Program-made: the position numbers and the translations under genes
Part shown: positions 34,589 through 45,058 of the stretch, in pieces
How positions within the stretch are numbered: the stretch's first letter is position 1
Layout of the letters: the number at the start of each line of letters is the position of its first letter
The notes under the pieces: model-generated
The model's input: the letters and a program-made list of their open reading frames with translations, nothing else
What the model was told of the DNA's origin: nothing
Database searches by the model: none
NCBI GenBank assembly: GCA_032158295.1
Contig: CM063244.1
Coordinates: 22,260,815-22,324,814 of the forward strand
Source: Pycnopodia helianthoides
Taxonomy: Eukaryota > Echinodermata > Asteroidea > Forcipulatida > Asteriidae
DNA: 64,000 nt
Reading direction: 5' to 3'

Positions 34589-34999
34589 AGGGCCATACTG
34601 TCCATAAGGTGACAAGTCAGATCCTTTGTGTTCAACAAACAAGTTCCAAAGAACTGTCTGCAACAAACCTTTTCAGACATAACGGTGAATGTCGCACTCG
34701 GTGACTAACACACGTTTTTCTTTTTTAATATCTTACGATCTTAAATGATAAACACCAATTAAGTAATACAGTACTTCTAAGACAATTCCAGCCTAAAAGA
34801 TGTTTACTTAGCAATTAATGTATCCAGTCTGCAAGTGTATTGTCACAAAATAAAGTCACTAAAGAAATTTGGCTTTTCCACTTTCTTTAGACTTTGGCTC
34901 GTGAAGTGGAAGAATCCAGATTTCACCTCGTGATTATAATCTGTCACAATGCACCCACATTCATCCAGTATTTGTATAATCTTACACGTGACAGAAGAC

Positions 35000-35043
35000 C
35001 TACTCCAAGGGCGGGCTCTCCCCAATCCCAGATTCCATATTTC
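35000..35043 (-). CDS. unit 1 gene exon 8 and stop (residues 401-414)
   Basis: Acceptor TTTATTTCTAG|GA; short polar tail NMESGIGESPPLE then TAG at 35000-35002. Conserved in units 2 and 3. Confidence 0.82.
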
Positions 35044-38000
35044 CTAGAAATAAATATAGTAGAACAAAGTATAAGCAATTTACATATGCAAGAGAAAATG
35101 TAAATAACAACAATTTGACGAACAACAAGGGGGTGGGGGGGGGGACAGTTTTACTTTGATGTATGTTAATGTAAACCATTAGGGTCCAAAGAGGTCTCTC
35201 GTCTCAGGGCAAGTACGATAGCTGCTCAAGAATGTGGAAGGTCGATGGAATTTTCCCCAAAGGACTTTCAATGAAAGCATTAATATTCTGAGATAATTGT
35301 ACATTTGTTGGATAAAACAAATCATACTGTTTTATTCCCTGTGCACTTTTTACAGATTAATCAAATCTTCAAAAGGGCCGGTCAGATTTCCACAATAGTT
35401 TATATTAGATCGATCGTCCTTGGTAGATTTGTGAGTTTGTATCGGGAAGTTGCTATACCGTTTTTCATTTATTCCCCGCTGATGTATTAATTGGTAATGC
35501 ATAATGGTTTACAAAAATATCACAATATTGTACCTATTTCATAAGGGGGCAAATTTGTTCTAAAACTCAAATCGCTACGTTTATGAGATGAGATTACCTT
35601 GAAGACAGATGACTCCAGCAGTTTCTGTGCTGTTACATTTGGGCTCATCCCAGCAAGACGACGGGCAGTCGGTGATTTTTGCCTCGGAACCATCACACAA
35701 AACCCCTTGCATGACATTGATAGTGCCCTCTGGTTCGCCAAAGTAAGAACCAGACTTTGCCTCCGTGGCACCAGAGAAGCCTAGCTGTCGACAGACGACC
35801 GCGGCATCGATGATATCCCAGTCTGTATCGCAGATTGTACCCCATGTATTTTCCTTGTACAGCACAACGCGTCCTTGAGTCTTGTTTCCACCTCCAACCA
35901 GCCGGATAGTATCTCAAATATAAAGAGTTTCTATGAGGGTTATGATGATTGTTTTTTTTACTAAGATTTGTATGAAATTCCTTAATAAAACTTGTGAATT
36001 GTTGAACATTTAATTTGATTTTCGGCACTTTGATTTTTCCACAAAATCAAAAACCAAACATGGAAAAACACTTAAGCTAGTTATTGTGATCATGATATCT
36101 GCGATGCAACCTATTACTGTGATTTGTACGAAAGTCCTTAGGGAAAGTTTGAATTGTTTTAATATTCAGCTAACACAAATTTAATATCTTCACTATACAC
36201 ATCATTAATATAAACGGAAGATGAAGTTACCTTAATAACAAAATAAAGAAAAAGGGAAAAATTCCCAAACAACTCCCGGGTCAGAATTGACCCGGATTCT
36301 GGGTCATGTGGTGCCTGACCCAATTCTGAGACAGTTTGACCCGGAATTGGTGTCAACATGACCCGGAAATGGGTCTAGTTGACGCAGAATCCGAGTTAAA
36401 TTTGACATAATGTAAAAACCGGGTCAGTCTGATCCAGAAATGGATCATGGCCCTTGGGACCCGGGTCAATTCTGACTCGAGAGTGTAACAGAATCTTTGC
36501 TAATTATTATGTACAACTTTATATCTATTCGATTTACATTGATCACATTCTTCTTAAAATTCAACTTCTGTTTGCAAAATAATTTAAACGCAGGAACATA
36601 TTAACAAACCACAAATTAAGTAATAAGTATAGGAAAATGAATACTGAGAATAAAACTGATATTATCTCAAGAAGTGAACTTTAATCCTTACTTGGTTTAC
36701 AGACAACTCCAGCTGTGCTGTTACAGGATTGAATGTCACTACAAACAAAAGCACAGTCAGACAGATGAGGCTCTGTTCCTTTACAGGCTACTCGATCCAT
36801 AACGGTGGGAAAGTCTGTCGCTCCAAAGTACGATCCAGTCTTAGCCTCGCTTGCTTCTAGGAATCCAAGCTGCCTGCATACAGTAGTCGCATCCTTGAAG
36901 TCCCAGTTGGTATCACAAACCGCGCCCCAACCATCATCATGGTAAATCTCTACTCGACCTCGTAATGCGTCATCACCTCCCACTAATCGGACGATACCAT
37001 CTTCAATAGGAACACAATAGTAATAACATTCAAAGGCTGATCTTTATATTTTATACTTGAAAATTGTTTTTTTTTGTCCCCAATGAGTTAAAAATTTTTT
37101 TACCCGAAGCCACGGCAGAGCGTTTGAGACTCCCGTCATTTTGTTGAGTAAAAATCCGTTATCCCAAAGAAAATTTTAATAAGCAAGTCTATAGTCGCGC
37201 TGGCTGTTCGATGGATTTTTTTTTGTATTTAACATTTTTTAAAAGATTAGTGTGGGTTCTAAGATATCTTTAATATATATCACTTGATTAGCTTCAAATT
37301 TGTTTCATTATACGTGTGTAACACCTCAGAAAACTTTCACAAGTGTGATCCGGGTGTGCTGATTACAAGTGGAGTTCTCGGTTTGATTTTGCGTACAAAA
37401 CCACTGGGAATACAAAGAGTTGTCAATATTGGAGTTGTGGTGGCGGCATCTAGGCTGTCGTAGTTTATGATGCAGAGTTTCTGTGTGAGAATGAGGCTGC
37501 CGGAGTAAGATCACTAACGGCAGTACAGCTATGACCTTTGGGGGTCTTATTGCATTTATTATTTATTGTATTTAGCAATGAAAGACTGCCTTAAATCAGG
37601 TTTCTAAATTTCAGTTCCTCTAAGGAAGTCTAAGCCCTCTTATTTAAGTAATTATCAAACCGAACAGACATTCAAATACCCCTCATTTGATAGGGGTAAC
37701 CCAACAGCTCTCAATTTATTCTCGTTCGGTTTTGTTTCAATATTACGTTTTGCCTCGTCGATAGCCCCAGTTTGTAAAGGCCCATCATGAATTAGTGTCG
37801 ATCGATTCTTTTGTGACTTAAGGCTGCCGGTCGCCTCTGCAGTATCGAGTCATGTCTTCGCCCGGATAGGATTCACCGCAATCCTTTAAGAAGGGCTTGC
37901 TTGGCAATTTTGGTTTTAGCCCACGACTACCAACCTAAAACTTTAAAGTTTGGTACTCTAGTCACAACTTTGGTCTTTTAATGCACAAATAATTTTGTTA

Positions 38001-41000
38001 AAGAAGGGAAAATTAAAATAATATATTTTGAGCGTTACCTCGACACCCAAGGAATTCAAAATCCAGGCGAGGATACGTAGAAATCCAGGTGAGGGGCAGT
38101 ATTCTGAGAAATCTTGTCTGCAGCACCACCGGGAAATTCACAGTCACTTGTTGTCCACCACCGACATTACCATTGAACTGAAATAGTCACATTGGATGGT
38201 TTTGGTTGAATTAGAATGGGTAATCAGTCGCTCATTGCGAACCAGATAATCGTTAAACAAAGGTTGTAGCATGCATGTCATTCGTCACCCTGATATGAAA
38301 CCAATTATTCCACAGCTTCATGGATTTAGACGTTAACTGCTTAGTAATGGTATATATAATCCACATATCATTACTAAGCAGTTAACGTAAACATCTACAT
38401 TATAGATACATCTATTATAGATTTATCTATTTTTTGTTCGTTATGCTTTTCGCCTGTGCCGTTTTGTTTTCCAGTTTGCATGGATGAGTGGAATTTGTTT
38501 TACAATGCGCTATCAAAATTGAGAAACGAACAAAACTTTTAATAGGATTTTCATAACTTCTTTAGGGCACACTCTTGCCTAAAGTCTAGGAATACGAAGT
38601 GACTAATGCGGCAGGCAAAAACTTGTTGGTTTGTTTTGAATAAAAACTGAAAATAAATACTTAGGTATATAAGACATGTTGCCTTTAACAAAAGCAAATG
38701 ACGTTTATATATGAGATCTATGACTGACGTTCTTGCAAATATTACATTACCGTTAAAGTGTGATTTAAACTCATCATTCACATACTTTACATTATTTGAA
38801 ATGTACAGTATCTTACCTGTATTGTATCTCCGTCGTGATTGACTAAATTTGTCCAGCTTTCTGAGCTTCCGTCGTCGCTGTACTGAATGCTGAATGTTGA
38901 CACATATGTACTCGGCACACCCTGTACAATTACTCCGGTGACAACTGGACCTGGCAGTCCCAGATCAACTTGAATCCAAGAGTCGGGTACAGGTCTAGGA
39001 ATCCAAAAGTTGCCACCTCCGTTCTCTTGTAATTGAAAATAATGATTACATGAAATGTACCGTAGAACCTAAACAATCAATTACGAACCCATCTTAGTGA
39101 AATGAAAGTCGTGTTTGAATATTGGGTTGTTTTTAAACCATCCCCGGCCCTCGGCCTGATTGCAAACTTAACTATTTTCAGATAAGTGATGGTAGTTAGA
39201 TTTGTAACAAAAATTTAGATATTTTTGTCAAAACACGCAACTGTAACTGAGCTCAAACATTGGTGTTACAATCTGATCTATTTTGACAATTTCTCAAAAA
39301 CGGGTTTTACTTTAAAAGAACTTTGACGTTTTAGGGTTGTTAGATAATTTGATATTAATTGGTTGATTGATGTAAGTGCTCGTTCAATTTTAATTATCCA
39401 CCATCTGATCTGATTTGAACAATGCGCGTAAACTTTTTATTTTATATGTAGATTTTTAAGTCGTAAGCGGAATTCGCGTGTTGAACGGGGGGGGGGGTAC
39501 CTCCAGACCACCGCTCTTTTTTGTCCTCAATGGAAACATTCAAAATGTACCAGTTCCAGTAAAGTGACGTATAAAATGGAAATAAGTGATAATGTAAGCC
39601 TACACTATAGTGTAACTGAGCTTAAAACTGTTGTGTTCCGATTCATTGCAATTGCATAACTGTGACACTTCCTCAAAAACGGGTTAAAATGTTTTGAATA
39701 AAGCCTGTATTGAGAACTTGTCTCAGGTTCTATTATAATACGATAGAACCTTGAAGGTTTAGAATTATGAGATAATTCTGAAATTAGAGAAGATTTTATT
39801 GATTATTCAGTATTCTTTCTATAGCCACACGATCAAAATAGTGTTGTGAAACTAAGAATGAAGATCGTAAAAATACAAGACAGGAGAATTTGTGGTTATT
39901 GGACTTGTTCGATGTCGGTTCATTTCAAATGAAATAAAATGACAATAGAATTAGAAGATGTTGAATTTGTGTTTAATGTTCGGTGCGAAAAAAACAAAAC
40001 TTGTAGTTGACTTACCAATATTAAGTCGAGCGTATTTAGGAAGCCAATGTGCGCTGTAGTATGACGATGCAGTTATACTATCGTCAGGGATCGCTCCACT
40101 CTCCATTCCTAAAGGTCCACTTTTACAGGATTGTACTACTCAGGAGAAACACGTATTTTAAATAATTGGCATTCACAAAAAATAAAGAATTAGGTATAAA
40201 TTGTATTAAATAATTAAAGAATAATGTTATTAGAGCCACAATTATGACAACTTGTTCACTTGCACGTGTAACATTGTATGCTAAAAACAAAACGGTTTAA
40301 ATTGACACCTTGCACACACGTCACACATTACATTAGCTTTTTTGAAGTCGACAGGTAAGCGTGTAAACCCTGCGTCGCCTAAAATGCGCACTACACTGTA
40401 TAACACATAGGGTCATTGACTTCCAAAATGGAGCAACCAAGATTGTTGTGATGATGACGTCAGTTGAAATGGGTCATTAAGGAGAAATTGTTTTGAAAAT
40501 GAATACCACAGTAAAAAACAAAAATGAATTAAAAACAATTACTGAGCAAATTAATATAAAGTTATCATGATTTTTAAATTTTAACTACAGATTAAAGTAA
40601 AAAAACGAAAAAAAAACGAGTATTATTATTATTAAATCACCTGTTGTATATTGTTCTTGGGTTTCCGCACTGCTGATGGGATGGACCAAAGAAAGTCCTG
40701 AACAAGATTGACAAATAGGAAGTAGAAGAGCAAGGGGAAAAGTCACTTAATTTAGTCTTAATAGTTATTTTTTTAAAACTTATTTTTCTTTCTTTTCAGG
40801 CATAAAGGTGCTCAGGTTGAACAATTTACACTGCGTGCATTGATTTCACCGGATGCACATCAACTGCAGGCTCTAAATATAATATAGCAAAATTTAATGT
40901 ATCTCGCTGCCAGTGGTTGTAAATATCCACGTAGCCTTACCTCCAGGATCGTTCGTTTAATGTTTTGTCTTGCACCGTTAAAACCCTGCGAGCTTAATGA

Positions 41001-42396
41001 TATCAAATTACACAACTCATCTGCAGTGTACATGATGCCGGTTGTTTACAATCAAAATCAGTTATCTACATCTTCTTGAAGTTAATTCTGTTCTGAGGTT
41101 CTGTATATATATCAATCATTAAAGAATAAATTGAAAAAAGAAATTGTATTGTTATTCTTTTATTTTTATTTATTTATTCATATATTTATTTATTCGCTAT
41201 TTGTAATTGACTCATAAGTTCAACTCATTCATTTATATTACTCTATGAGTACAGGTTCGTTTTCCTCGAAAATACACACAATTCTGGTTGGTCTTCAAGA
41301 TGGTCCAGTACGCTGATCATTGAGTAACATCTCGTGTTCATATTAACCTACTATTGTGTTTTCGGTAGAGATGTACTGGTGTGGTTCCATGTTGAATTTC
41401 TCAAGGGACTAGGCCAGTAAGTTATGGCATATCGCAAAGGAACAATATCTTAAGCAGCAAACGGTAAGGGAAGGGTAAGAACCTCTATACACAAAATCCT
41501 TACCAGAAAATGACCACACCCTAAATAGGCTTCATTACTTAGACACGCCCAATTAAAGCACGCTTCCAACGGAGGTAATTGTCAAAAACCAGTATCCGCA
41601 CTTTGTGTGACCCACCATATACATGACGAAAAAAACAAAACAAAAAATGATCATCACAGTCGCAAGAAAATATTGAAAAACCCGCCAATGATTTCATCGT
41701 TTTTTGGCCTCGCGAGATTAAAACTAATTGTTTTACTCAATTCTTTACTTATAGTAAAACTAATAGTTTTCTACCATGACCATCTTTATAGCATTTTAGT
41801 CAAGTGTAAATCTGTGAACATTTTTACTTCCCACACTTACAAATGTTGTGCAAATGCTGTTACGTAGTTTGCTCCAGTGGTTTATGAGAAGATCACAGGA
41901 AATGTATCAAGTTTTTTTCTTTTGCACTAGTAAGAAAAACGAATTCTTTGATCTTGTCTTTCCCATAATAATTGGTCTAGCATCATGTCCTTGTCAGAAG
42001 TGTCATTTTCTGTCATAAGAAATGCCTGTATAAATGATTAAGTGGTTTTGGGTAACGTTTTACACAACGAAAGACAGATTTGAAGCCGAAAGTGGTTCAT
42101 TACCTGACAAAAAAGGATATCGTCAAAAAGTGTGGACGTTTATTCCGACTACAGTAAAATTACAGTAAAAACGAACAACGAATTCTGGAGTGTTTGATGG
42201 CCACAGTTTTTCTAGTTTTGACGACGTTATAGTGAATGATGAATTTAATCTGCCAACCGACTATCTACCAGAACTAGAAGGATATTTGTGTTGGGTGCAG
42301 GATGAATGACAGCTTTGTGGCTTGATACGTAAACCTTTACTCACCGATTAGAAGTGCATTCAGTAGGAGCATGGTACTAGCTACAGTAGACATCAT
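35000..42396 (-). CDS. secreted F5/8C (discoidin) - SRCR - SRCR protein, unit 1, intact (gene span, 8 coding exons)
   Basis: Reconstructed 414-residue protein; every junction is GT-AG and phase-consistent. Residues 1-28 form a signal peptide (MMSTVASTMLLLNALLIG and on, likely cut after SSA28). Residues 40-191 form an F5/8 type C domain, opening CKSGPLGMESGAIPDDSITA and closing LDFEFLGC, with the usual first and last Cys that pair in this fold. Residues about 195-296 and 297-400 are two SRCR domains (IVRLVGG...VCRQLGF...GVVC; TIRLVGG...VCRQLGF...GVIC). The tail is NMESGIGESPPLE. No membrane anchor follows, so a soluble extracellular product is likely. Discoidin domains commonly bind carbohydrate or lipid, and SRCR domains bind proteins or microbial surfaces. 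Recognition or adhesion is inferred, not shown. Each SRCR has seven Cys. A TATA box lies upstream. Confidence 0.9.
35598..35912 (-). CDS. unit 1 gene exon 7, SRCR domain 2 (residues 296-401)
   Basis: Phase 1 at both ends (315 bases). Carries RLVGGGNKTQGRV, WGTICDTDWD, VVCRQLGF, SYFGEPEG, CDGSEAKITDC and AGVIC. Donor G|GTAATC. Confidence 0.92.
36262..36487. mobile_element. GGGTCA-rich MITE in intron 6 of the unit 1 gene
   Basis: Opens CTCCCGGGTCAGAATTGACC and closes GGGTCAATTCTGACTCGAGA followed by GTGT, an inverted-repeat pair. Positional counterparts at 49078-49289 and 63030-63243. Confidence 0.65.
36692..37000 (-). CDS. unit 1 gene exon 6, SRCR domain 1 (residues 193-296)
   Basis: Phase 1 at both ends (309 bases). 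Acceptor TCCTATTGAAG|AT, donor CCAA|GTAAGG. Carries RLVGGDDALRGRVEIY, WGAVCDTNWD, TVCRQLGF, CKGTEPHLSDC and AGVVC. Confidence 0.92.
38039..38177 (-). CDS. unit 1 gene exon 5, end of F5/8C domain (residues 147-193)
   Basis: Acceptor CTATTTCAG|TTC, donor CGAG|GTAACG. Encodes FNGNVGGGQQVTVNF, FLRILPLTW and LDFEFLGC, the canonical C-terminal discoidin motifs. Confidence 0.9.
38331..38387. repeat. hairpin with perfect 19-bp arms, intron 4, unit 1 only
   Basis: CGTTAACTGCTTAGTAATG at 38331-38349 and its complement at 38369-38387. At the same place in unit 2 (about 50690) only the left arm remains, followed by unrelated sequence. Confidence 0.75.
38817..39025 (-). CDS. unit 1 gene exon 4, core of F5/8C domain (residues 77-146)
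   Basis: Acceptor ATTACAAG|AG, donor CAG|GTAAGA. Encodes NFWIPRPVPDSWIQVDLGLP, VVTGVIVQG, FSIQYSDDG and SWTNL, hallmarks of the fold. Confidence 0.92.
40016..40135 (-). CDS. unit 1 gene exon 3, start of F5/8C domain (residues 37-77)
   Basis: Acceptor CTGAGTAG|TA (a second AG three bases upstream would add one Val). Encodes CKSGPLGMESGAIPDDSITA and HWLPKYARLNI. Donor TTG|GTAAGT. Confidence 0.88.
40641..40697 (-). CDS. unit 1 gene exon 2 (residues 18-37)
   Basis: Acceptor TTGTTCAG|GA, donor ACAG|GTGATT. Encodes the end of the signal peptide and linker (LSLVHPISSAETQEQYTT). Confidence 0.82.
42345..42396 (-). CDS. unit 1 gene exon 1, signal peptide (residues 1-18)
   Basis: Two adjacent ATGs (42396 and 42393); the first is taken. 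Encodes MMSTVASTMLLLNALLI; donor ATCG|GTGAGT. A TATA box stands 63 bases upstream. Confidence 0.85.
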
Positions 42397-42458
42397 GATG
42401 AGAAGAATCGACTATCGCAGTACTACAAACAATTAAACAACATATGGGCACGGTCCTA

Positions 42459-42466
42459 CTTTTATA
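42459..42466 (-). promoter_or_regulatory. TATA box of the unit 1 gene
   Basis: TATAAAAG on the minus strand, 63 bases from the ATG, predicting a start site near 42430. The stretch containing it is absent from unit 2. Confidence 0.65.
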
Positions 42467-44172
42467 GAAGTCCCTTAGAAAATAATCTTACCACACGTAT
42501 TATCTTGCCGGAAAGGATAGTGAGGGATGAAGATTTTAGTTTCGCGCAAATGTTGTCAAAGATCCAAGTCCAGGATACCATGAATCCAAGGAAGTCTCAA
42601 GAGAATGGCTGGAAGGATATACGGCCAGTTCTATTTCAAGATGGCAGTACAAAGTTTCACGGTTTTTGTTTAAAGTGACAGTTGCCTTTCATTAAAAGGT
42701 TTTATGTTGAAAACGCAAAAACTAGATGGAACCTAAAGTTGGTGCAGTTTGAGGAATAAAGTATACTTTGATGTCATCTTAAATAATACTATTGAGATCA
42801 AGCTCACCAATAACGATTACGAAGGAGTTAGGAGGAGAAGCTTTGGGGAAATAGAGGTGTGCATACTGTATATAAAAGTTATATATAAGTTGATGTTGGT
42901 ATGTGTTTGGCTATATGCATGGTTGATGTATGCATTTCGGTTGACAGTAAATGTTTCAGATATTCATGGGTTCCAGCGGAAGAACTGTTCTGACAAATCA
43001 GACTTGGAGATAGTGTGACATTGAAGGTGTGTGCTGGGATCTAAATCACACATCGATCAAACACCATAATACAAAACAGCTCCATTTCTGATGATAATTG
43101 ATGTAAGCGAGAAGGGGCCCTGGGGATGATCCCATGATCCAATGTCACGCTCATTGTCTACCACTATGGTCATCATTATTGCGTCTTGTAGGGCCTACTA
43201 ATATCAAAACCAGTACCACATTAACCAACAGTGGTAAATCTTGTTCGGAATGTCCATCTGCTACTCGATGAAAAACAATTATATTAATAAGAATTGCGTC
43301 TACTGCTTCAATAAGCCGGGTTAAATGAAAAGCAGGTTACCATTGCACAAATGATACGTCCGCTGACTTCAAAAGATTTCTGATTGGTCAAATAAAACAA
43401 ACCACTTCCTCCTAAATAATGGCAAAAAAATAATCGAAATGGTTTCAGTTTCTCTTGTGGTTTTCTATATTCAAAAAGTACAAACACAAATAAAGTACAT
43501 TGGACTATAATTGTTTTGTACGTTTTGTATAGCAAGGGCTCAAGGGCACAGCTTAATAGCTAGCGACCAGGAACGATCGAGTAGTAACATTTTGTTTACT
43601 TCACGGTTAAAACCCTGTCATGAGCCCCATGTACTCCTACGGTAGTCACATCAAGTTATGTATTTCATCGTTTTCTCAGTTGTAAAGCCCACAGCGAGTT
43701 GAACGTCCTTGATATCCTAGACTGGACCAGTCAATTCCAAGGGTTGTGTGTCTTTTTTATTGCACAAAATCTGCCGCATGGCTTTGCGTGAGTGTCAACA
43801 GAACCCACACACATCCAACCCTCTGATAAAGTGGAACCATTCCAGCCATCTGTTTATTGTATCTGGTGGTGCCGTTGATGTATGGCAGGCACTCTGAGCA
43901 GATCTGTGGTTTCCAACACACCCACCCACAACACCAACACCACAGTTGAAGATCATTTTCACCTTAAAATTATAGATAACACTTCATGAGCATCCCATGG
44001 CCGATTACAAAATGCTGGGTGTTGAGTTTCAACAGTAAAAAAGTCGTTTTTAAAACTTGATTTTTGGTAATCATCCAAGGAAGACTCAACTATAGAAAAA
44101 AAAATTGTCCACACTTCCCAACACGTCTTGCGTTCGCTCGCGTTGAATGCACTATAAACAACCGCGTAACCA
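42467..44172. other. 5' flank of the unit 1 gene, no second gene seen
   Basis: Conserved with 54940-56300 in unit 2, including an 89/60-codon open frame pair (42749-43018 and 55197-55379). That frame is shortened and altered between copies, so I do not call it coding. Confidence 0.45.
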
Positions 44173-44376
44173 GGGCCCAATTTCATAGAGTTGCTTAAGC
44201 ACAAATAGTAGCTCAGCACAACAAGTAGCTAAGCACAACAAAATTATGCTTACCAGAATAGGGTTACCAGCCAAACTGCCATATCACATGTACAATTTGT
44301 AACTGGTATCCTGCTCATTTCTGCTGAGCAGGCAATTGTTAAGCAATATTTTCTGCTTGAGCAGCTCTATGAAATC
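44173..44376. mobile_element. MITE, TIR GGGCCCAATTTCATAGAG, copy 2
   Basis: Starts GGGCCCAATTTCATAGAGTT and ends AGCAGCTCTATGAAAT. Reverse of 18889-19081. Unit 2 lacks it at the matching place (about 58250). Confidence 0.75.
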
Positions 44377-44729
44377 TATGAAACACCAGTAGCACGTTGT
44401 CAATATGTAGGCGGTATGCGTCATAAGCGCCCGTGCGAAAAACGCGCACCGCCGCGCACATGTCCGGAATAGTGTGTGACGAACGTCTTTTTTGAGTTAC
44501 CGAACGATAATTCCTTCTACTTTTTGTCGTTTTGGAGAAAGTTTAGAAGAAATCGGAAAGTTTCGCGGCCGTAACCAATAACTGTTTCGGTCATTGCCAA
44601 GTGATTAAACAATGACCAAGTCAACCGAAACCGTCATTGTTTCCGACCGCGAAAACCCAGGAAAGGGAAGCACTTGGCTAACCGTAAGTGACTGCTCTGC
44701 GCTCACGTTTGTTATAACACGCAACACAC

Positions 44730-45058
44730 TTAAAGGTATTGTACACTTTTGGTAACAGCTCAAAATCAGTGTCCACATTCTGTGTGATTCAACATATGCA
44801 TGAAAAAACAAACCTGTGAAAGTTTGAGCTCAATTTGGTCATCGAGGTCACGAGAAAATAGTAAAAAGAGATATTATGTGTTTTCTGTTTTTTCAAATTA
44901 TCGCGCGCGATAATTACTATTATTTTACTCGTTTCTCAGAAACGATAGCATTTTAAGCAGACATGTTTCTACCATTACTTACTTTAAATCATGTAAGTTA
45001 TGTGTGAATCTATGAACATTGTGTTTTCGATCTTACCAATAGTGTACAGGGCCTTTAA
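44730..45058. mobile_element. TTAA-ended MITE, AGGTATTGTACAC subfamily
   Basis: Begins TTAAAGGTATTGTACACTTT and ends AGTGTACAGGGCCTTTAA. Unit 2 has a near-matching empty site at about 59006-59012. Downstream, units 1 and 2 match closely again. Confidence 0.85.

Noticed and set aside
42749..43018. 89-codon frame conserved with 55197-55379
   Set aside because: Start and length are not conserved between units; most likely duplicated non-coding DNA.
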